64,000 bases of DNA from Onchidella celtica (taxonomy: Eukaryota > Mollusca > Gastropoda > Systellommatophora > Onchidiidae): positions 34,801,084 to 34,865,083 of the forward strand of contig OZ007570.1 of NCBI GenBank assembly GCA_963931925.1. The letters run 5' to 3'. Of the stretch, positions 57,497 through 64,000 are shown piece after piece. The notes under the pieces are model-generated. The model ran no database searches and had not been told where the DNA came from. It was given only the letters and a program-made list of their open reading frames with translations. Every line of letters starts with the position of its first letter. Within the stretch, counting starts at the first letter, position 1. The position numbers and the translations under genes were made by a program.

Positions 57497-58080
57497 TCCC
57501 CTTTGTTTTCTTTAAATCAACTAGTTGTTAGAACTAGATAACTAATAGAACAAAATCGATACACATTCATTCCATTCAACTGTCTTCCTTTACTTTATTT
57601 AAGTAACTTGCAAATTACTCCATACATTTATATTCCCATCCGTTTACTGAAAGTACCGGGTATTACTTATATAATGCAATTCTCAGGTAATAATATTTAT
57701 TTCAAACACCTTCGAACATCTGTCACTCTTTAACTGTTGTAACTATTTAAAAATAAAGTTGATCATTATCTTTGATCCATTAAAGCATTTGTAAGCTAAG
57801 CTCTATATCTGGAGCAAACAAAACAAACATGTTATCTAAAGGTAACCACAGAATGTTCAGTTCAATTGTGATCATGGTCAAGTGTTCATTTTCTTCTGCT
57901 TGACGAGATAGAAATAGTGTTTGCATGTATTCTAGTTCCATCATGATAGTTGATATTGTAATAAAGAGAATTATTTGTACCACTCTAAGAGTGTTAGTGT
58001 TATTATTGAACTGTGTGTGTGTGAAATCTGTTAGTGACCATTTACACTAGCCCATAATCTAATATGCTAAATGACCATGC
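57497..58080 (-). other. Element C 3' untranslated region
   Basis: AT-rich, no supported frame, ends in the polypurine tract. Confidence 0.6.
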
Positions 58081-60833
58081 CTACAACGTATACTTGTTGG
58101 GCTTCTTAATTAAACGGCCACTTTTGGTAGTGTATGGTGTTGAGTATGAGGGTTGCGAACTCGACAACCGTGGGTTGCTGAGTTTGTAAGGTGAGTTTGA
58201 GAACTCTCCTTTGGTGGGTGAGGTTTGACTTTGGTTCTCGACCCGTGGCTGCATAGTGTGTCCTGCTGAGCCACTTGTAGTTGAGTCTGGGATGTTGTCA
58301 TTGTCATCAGTAGTCTCGGTATCAGTGTCTCCATCTGTGTCTACTGACTCTGTTAGTCTGCCTGCTTCTTTATTGGCTGACTCTGTTGACATTCTCAGGT
58401 GTGTTCTGTTCCTTCTGTAGATGACTCCATCGGATTCGACATTATAGGATCTTGGATGGTTCTTGCTGATAACTCGTCCTGGGGTCCATGTCTTTCGTCC
58501 TGGAGTGGGAACTATTCTGACATGTTTGCCTTGGGGTAGGCCTTTGAGTTCCTTCACTTTTCTGTCATGATAGAATTTCTGCCTTGCCTTTTCTTGTGAG
58601 TAATGTTTCAGAAATGTTTTCTTTGATATTGTCTTTGGTTGATACATTTGATGCACTGCTGGCAGGAGATTTCTTAGTTTCCTACCCATCAAGATCTGCG
58701 CTGGTGATGCTTTGATTCCCTCTCTTGGTGTAGTGTTGTAATCCAAGATAGCCAGGTGTTGGTATTTGCTCTTACTCCACAGTCTTTTCACTATTTGGAC
58801 TGATCTTTCTGCCATTCCATTTGCACTTTGATGATGTGGAGAGGCCTTGTTGTGGCTGATTCCATAACTCTCACAGAATTCCCTGAAATCTTGGGATGTG
58901 AATTGTGATCCACAGACAGTTGTTATCTTGGTGGGTATACCATGAACACTGAATTGTTGCTTGAGAAGTTGTATTGTTTCTCTACTTCTCAGACTGAGTA
59001 GTTTTGCTGTTTGGATAAATCTTGAATAATAATCCACAGTGATGAGGTAGTTCTGTGATTCAAATTCAAAGATGTCCACTGAAATCTCTGCATATGGGAA
59101 ACTTGGCAACTCGGTAGTCACCAATGGCTCTGCTGCTTGTTTGTTTTGCTTTTGTGCACACTTCTCACAGTTTCTCACTGTTTCTTCTATATCTGCATTC
59201 ATCGAAGGCCAATACAGTACTTCTCTTCCTCTTTGCTTACATTTCACAATGCCTAAATGACTTGAATGTATGAGGTTTAGCATGTCTTTCCTCAAACTGG
59301 GAGGCACCACTAGTCTTGTTCCTTTGACTATCACACCATTCATGATTGATAGCTCATCTCTGCTCTCATAGTATGGGGTGACTTGTGAGGGTACTTTGTT
59401 CTTTTCAGGCCATCCACTGAATATTGTGTGGTAAAGTTCTTTCAGTTCTATCTGAGTCTTCTCTTGGAACTGTTGGTATTTCTCCTCAGAAATTGTGACA
59501 AAGTCACTGATCTTTATATGTTTCAAGTCCAGTTCATCTGCTTGTTCCTCAGGTGCAGGTAGGTAAGCTCTTGAAAGGGCATCTGGAACTTGCATGTCTT
59601 TCCCTCTTCGGTACTGTATGTTGAGCGAGTACCACTGTACACTCAAGAGCATCCTTTGCAGTCTCATTGGTGCACTGAGGATCGGTTTCCTGAAAATCTG
59701 TTCTAGAGGCTTGTGATCAGTGAAGATCAATGTTTCTTTCCCAAAGATGTAGCAATGGAATTTCTTGCACGCATGCACAATTGCTGCCATCTCCTTTTCT
59801 ATTTGGGCGTATCCCTGTTCTGCCTTGTTCAATGCTCTTGATGTGTAAGCCACTGGGTTACCTTCTTGAATTAATACTGCTCCCAGTCCTGTTGAGCTTG
59901 CATCACAGTGTATTTCTACTGGTTTCTTCACATCGAAGAATGCTAGTACCGGTGCTTTGGTGCAGAGTTCCTTCAGCCTGTGAAAGGCTTGGTCTTGCTC
60001 GCTTTGCCACTGAAACTCATTATCCTTCTTCAGAAGTTCTCTCAAAGGTTGATCCTCCTTGCTGAGATTAGGAATGAACTTCCCAAGGTAGGTGATGAAA
60101 CCTAAGAATCTTCTCAGTCCTTCTTTGTCTTCTGGCCTGGGCATTTCCTTGACAGCTCTGATCTTCTCTGGATCTGCCTTCAGGCCTTGTGCACTTATTA
60201 TGTGCCCACAAAACTTGACTCTTGCTTGCCTTATTTGGACTTTATCCATGTTGAGTTTCAGGTTGTATTCATGGGCCCTTTGAAGTACTTTCTTCAGTAT
60301 CTGGTCATGATGATTCATGTCCTTTCCAGCAATCAGTATGTCGTCCATCATTGCAGAAGCTCCATCAATTCCTTCTATCATGTCATCCATGATTCTTTGA
60401 AAAATTTCTGGGCTATACTTCAGACCAAATGGTAACCGCAACCATTTGTACCGTCCCATAGGGGTGTTGAATGTTGTCAGGTTTGTGGACTCCTCGTCCA
60501 ATTTGATTTGCATAAATCCATTTTTGGCATCTAGCTTTGAGAAGATTTGTGCTTCTGGAATTTCTCTGGCGATTTCTTCTACAGTCTTCATGGGTGATGT
60601 TCTCTTCTGATAGCTGCGTTGAGGTCTTCAGGATCTAGACAGACTCTCACTTTATCATTCCTGACGCTCACTACCATTGAGTTAACCCATTTGGTAGGGT
60701 CGTTCTGTCTTGTAATGAATCCTTCATCCTCCATCTCTTTGAGTTTTTCCACAATTTTCTCTTTCAAAGCAGGGGGAAACTTCCTACTTGGATGTACTAC
60801 CCCTTTAGCATCTTCTTCCAGTTTGATGGTGTA
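58081..60833 (-). pseudogene. Element C pol: RT, RNase H and integrase, broken
   Basis: The upstream part (60833-60588) has the RT start with TKWVNSMV and VRVCLDPEDLN. A frameshift at about 60590 separates it from an 836-residue frame with FSKLDAKNGF, LPFGLKYSPE and the catalytic strand AMMDDILIAG, RNase H (HCDASSTGLGAVL, FTDHKPL), integrase zinc region (H..H, CEKCAQ), core, and C-terminus ending SGRLIKKPNKYTL. In the integrase core the first Asp (VDIFEF) and the Glu (GMAERS) are present, but the second catalytic Asp is replaced by Val (TTVCGSQF). Domain order is the standard RT-RNaseH-integrase. The 5' part, with protease and gag, is cut off by element D at 60834. It is not able to move by itself. 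Confidence 0.88.
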
Positions 60834-61994
60834 TGTCACAAATCCCAGACTGGGAGATGTAATAAGTTATGACAGGACAACAATCACGAACAAACAAGTT
60901 AACACTTAACAGAACAATCCATCAGACTCACACATTTATTAAACATAATTATACAGATAGTAGCGCAATTACATACATTATATTATTGAAATCAACTGCC
61001 GTACAACGGCTTTATTCTCACACACACACTCCCTCGGATCCACAATCCGGTAGTTACTCCTAAAGGCACTTCGGCCTCAGCCTCTCCCCTCAGGGTCTTA
61101 ATAGCACATTAGTAATTCACTGGCACCGCAGTCTCTCAATATCACCTTCCTATTGTCATACACCTTAGCATTCCCCTAGCACCTCAGCAGGGCAATAACA
61201 CATTATCATTTCAATAGACATTATCATTTCAATAGTACATTCTCCCCTCAACATGGCAATAGTGCATTATCACATTCACGCTCATATCTACGTCCCTGTC
61301 CGTGGCCTGACTGCCACGACTCTGTGTGCCTCTACTGTCCTGCACTGACAGCCTCACTTCTGGCCTATGTGTGGCCTCCGGCCCTATGCTGGCCTATCCC
61401 CTGTGCTCATCGAGGTGGCTCTGCGGCCCGTCCTCGACAATTACAAGAATAACATTACATTGGTATAATACCCTACCATTTCTATTCACTCCACCTCTCC
61501 TTACAACCCATGAAGCGTACACACACTAGTTCACCTTTCACTCACCACACATCTTACGGTAACACACTACTCACTCGCGCTACAAATCCATGAACTCACT
61601 TTCATCTATCGCTCGTGGCGCACATTGCTATATCCAATATCAAGGACTTCCACATTCCTCACATATACTTATTTACATCATGGTAATAGACGAATATAAT
61701 ATAATACATCAATCATAATAATCAATCAACATTCTACGTACCAGTCATCACTGGAAAGACTCTCTCACTAGTCTTCTCGACTGCTCCCCTTATGTCCACC
61801 CGATGGGCTCTTATTCACAGGTCCGTTCCGTAGGACCTTCTAACTTGCAGTGATAGTAATACAGCGCTTTCGCCTCATTCAGACCCTCCCACTACTCACA
61901 ACAGCACGCTTAACTTACTTGTCTACGTGCGTTAATTTTACTCTACACCCGCTCTGTAGCAATCCCCTTAATTGCACTCACTCCACTCGTGACA
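60834..61994 (-). mobile_element. 3' LTR of element D, 1161 bp
   Basis: On the coding strand it runs from TGTCACGAGTGG to GATTTGTGACA. It is preceded by a purine-rich GGGGTGGGGGATGA tract (62008-61995). It closely resembles the solo LTR at 27747-28934. Confidence 0.93.
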
Positions 61995-62344
61995 TCATCC
62001 CCCACCCCAAAAAAATTAATGCAATTAATTTCAAATCGCATCAAGATGACTGTCAACGAGTGAGCGTGAGCAATACCTAAAAAAATGACCTAGCAGTTCC
62101 CCTAGTATATAGAATACCGAAATCAGGGGAAAATATGGGGATCAATATGGCCTGCAATATGCATATATGTATCACATCATGAATAGCTAACTAAACACAA
62201 TATCTAATACAGAATCAAAAACCAATCAACCTATCAACCATTCTTCATATCATATTTATAATGTCAATATTTTAAAGTCGACTCATTCACACAGATCCTG
62301 TCAATGTTCCTGTCCTCTGATGTATAAGCTCCTGAAATCTTCTC
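61995..62344 (-). other. Element D 3' untranslated region and polypurine tract
   Basis: About 350 bp from the pol stop to the LTR, AT-rich. Confidence 0.7.
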
Positions 62345-63220
62345 CTAGGCTCGACTAAGGTAGTCGGCGATATGATTGCTGGTTCCTGGAATTGGTTGAA
62401 TAACGAAGGTATACGGCTGCAAAGCCAATGCCCATCTAGACAAGCGTGGGCTGGACGAACGATTCTTCGACAAAAATGTCAGTGGCTTGTGGTCTGTCTG
62501 GATACAAAATTCTCGTCCCATGAGATAACGTCCTAATTTCTGGACGGACCACACAATGGCAAGACACTCACGCTCTATCACAGAATACTTTCTTTCTCTC
62601 TGCAATAACTTCCTACTGACATAACATACAGGATGGAGACATTCGTTCTTCTCCTGTAGAAGACAAGCGCCGACACCAGAGTCCGACGCATCCGTTCTGA
62701 GGATAAAATTAGATCGAAAATCGGGTAATATCAGAATGGGTGACGATGATAATGCTGTCACCAAATTATCAAATGATGTCTGACATTCAGACGTCCACTG
62801 GACCTTATCGGGTTGTCCCTTCTTAGTAAGGTCAGTAAGAGAAGATGACAAGGAGGAAAAATTTGGAATGAACTTTCTATAATAATTTAAAATTCCCACT
62901 AAGCTTCTGACTTGTTTCTTTGTTTTAGGGATTTGCAACCCTACTAATTTGTCAATTTTTGTTACTTCAGGTCTCTGAACACCTCTACCCACAATATGTC
63001 CTAAGAATATTATCTCTGGACATGCCAAATCCATCTTTGCGGGTTTAGCAGTTAACCAAAAATGACGTAATCGTTGAAAAATTACTGTTAGTGTCTGAAT
63101 ATGATCAGACCATGTCGACGTATGGCATGCTATATCGTCAAAGAATGACACGACATTAGGTATGTCCTTTAATACCAGTATGATAATACATTAACTCTCA
63201 TGAAACCTCTGCAGCATATC
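62345..63220 (-). pseudogene. Element D RT C-terminal part and RNase H
   Basis: The open part (63151-62345, 268 residues) starts in the RT catalytic strand (SFFDDI). It continues through LGHIVGRGVQ, the connection region and RNase H (LRTDASDSGVGACLLQ, IERECLAIVW, QTDHKPL) and ends ADYLSRA. Just upstream, the RT fingers and palm found in element A are missing. The sequence instead joins directly to the end of the integrase C-terminal region (VFHVDMLQRF), indicating a deletion of several hundred bases near 63185, plus a frameshift. Confidence 0.85.
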
Positions 63221-64000
63221 AACGTGGAAAACCTTTACTGATGATCATCAATGTGGATAGCGTAATCTACCTTCGAAACAATTCGCTCAATAGCATAAGG
63301 GCCTTTCCATGTCATCAATAACTTATTATGGTCCGTAGGTAACAACAACAGAACCTTGTCTCCTGGCTTAAAAATTCTCAGTTTGGAACCTCTATCTTTA
63401 TAGTCTTTTGCTCTTTTCGAAGCGATACCAGAAGCTTCTTCTGCTATAGTGCGCCGAAGATAGTCTTTCTCTTAAATCAACAAGGTCTATCGAAACCTTT
63501 TTAAACGGTTCCGAAACCGTGGGGATCTTTTGAAGAGGAGCCTGGGGTGTACGACCCTTATGCGTCGTCTTTTGGCACGCACTGCACGTCTTACAATAGA
63601 CTTGCACATCTCTGTGGATCGATGGCCAGTAAAAATCTTTCAGAACTCTCTCCTTGGTTCTAGCACTTCCCATATGACCCGCTAATGGAACATCATGGGC
63701 CAGACGCAATACTGTAGCAATTAACGACCGTGGCACGACGACCTGCTTTTGAACGGAAGCCACTGTGACGTACATACGGAACAGAATGCCCCCCTGGACA
63801 AAAAAAGAAGATGACCCGTTCTTGTATTTCCTCGTTTTCTCGGTTCGCGCTTCCCCAAAACATGGGTTTAATGATGGGTCCTCCCTTTGTAATCTCGCCA
63901 AGCGCTCTGGCGTGATATCTAGGTTGACCGCTGGCGTCGCCAAAGGTCTAATCTTATCTTTATCAGCTACCCGTCGACGTGTTTCGACCGCGGCGCAAAA
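63221..64000 (-). pseudogene. Element D integrase zinc region and C-terminal region, core deleted
   Basis: The open frame 63943-63398 (181 residues) includes a gag/protease-to-integrase linker and the zinc region (HDVPLAGH... CKTCSACQK), then KKVSIDLVD. Directly after, where element A has the acidic core, the sequence jumps to the segment before the C-terminal region. It continues in another frame to RGSKLRIFKPGDKVLLLLP and LMTWKGPY at about 63400-63300. The second and third catalytic acidic residues are therefore absent. The frame also continues upstream past the window edge, so the start is unknown. Confidence 0.82.

Larger units (their letters stand above)
60834..64000 (-). mobile_element. 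Element D: internally deleted Gmr1-like element, 5' end outside window
   Basis: 3' LTR 61994-60834, a polypurine tract just upstream, then an RT C-part and RNase H, an integrase C-part, and an integrase zinc region, in the integrase-before-RT order. It is inserted in element C's RT. The low-side duplicated site would be gtgta (60829-60833). The other copy lies beyond 64000. Two internal deletions remove catalytic parts. Confidence 0.88.

Overview
This is an animal nuclear genomic window, most likely from a marine invertebrate and probably a mollusc. The basis is AT-rich DNA with many microsatellites, split genes with GT-AG introns, a perlucin-like single-domain C-type lectin, a tRNA-derived SINE with the aquatic-invertebrate 'CACGTTAAAGAT' type tail, Helitrons, and Gmr1-like Ty3/gypsy elements. 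The species cannot be named from the sequence alone. There are no bacterial operons, rRNA genes, functional tRNAs or CRISPR arrays.

The one well-supported host gene is a secreted C-type lectin on the minus strand. Its five coding exons lie at 31910-31850, 30775-30684, 30253-30163, 25695-25576 and 18357-18260. All splice phases agree, giving a 153-residue precursor with a signal peptide, six cysteines, WIGL, an NPD motif where EPN/QPD is usual, and WND. Its introns carry solo LTRs (21106-22121 and 27747-28934), a DDE transposase relic and other repeats. About 9.3 kb away, on the opposite strand, a near-copy of its promoter, 5' leader and signal-peptide exon (40480-41350) forms a head-to-head mirror image. 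No further exon of that paralogue is visible.

The left part (1-18 kb) is a repeat graveyard: a MULE transposase pseudogene (793-1872), a duplicated ~180-bp repeat, a SINE, three Helitron 3' ends (5885-7252), long homopolymer and CT tracts, and a 5' LTR with a primer-binding-site-like sequence (15693-16918). The middle (33-42 kb), between the two lectin promoters, holds a complete small Helitron, a rearranged duplicated block, a LINE fragment and a 30-bp minisatellite.

The right third (42.4-64 kb) is a nest of LTR retrotransposons, all on the minus strand. Element B is an old, broken Ty3/gypsy element with the normal RT-RNaseH-integrase order. It has been hit by a solo LTR (43755-44990, duplicated site GCCTT), by a full-length 8.9-kb element A (47868-56805, duplicated site CTCGG), and apparently by element C in its 5' leader. 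C is interrupted by element D (60834 to beyond the window end). A and D belong to the Gmr1-like group, with integrase before reverse transcriptase. A is intact, with nearly identical LTRs and one 1488-residue gag-pol frame. D is an internally deleted derivative lacking the integrase catalytic core and most of the RT.
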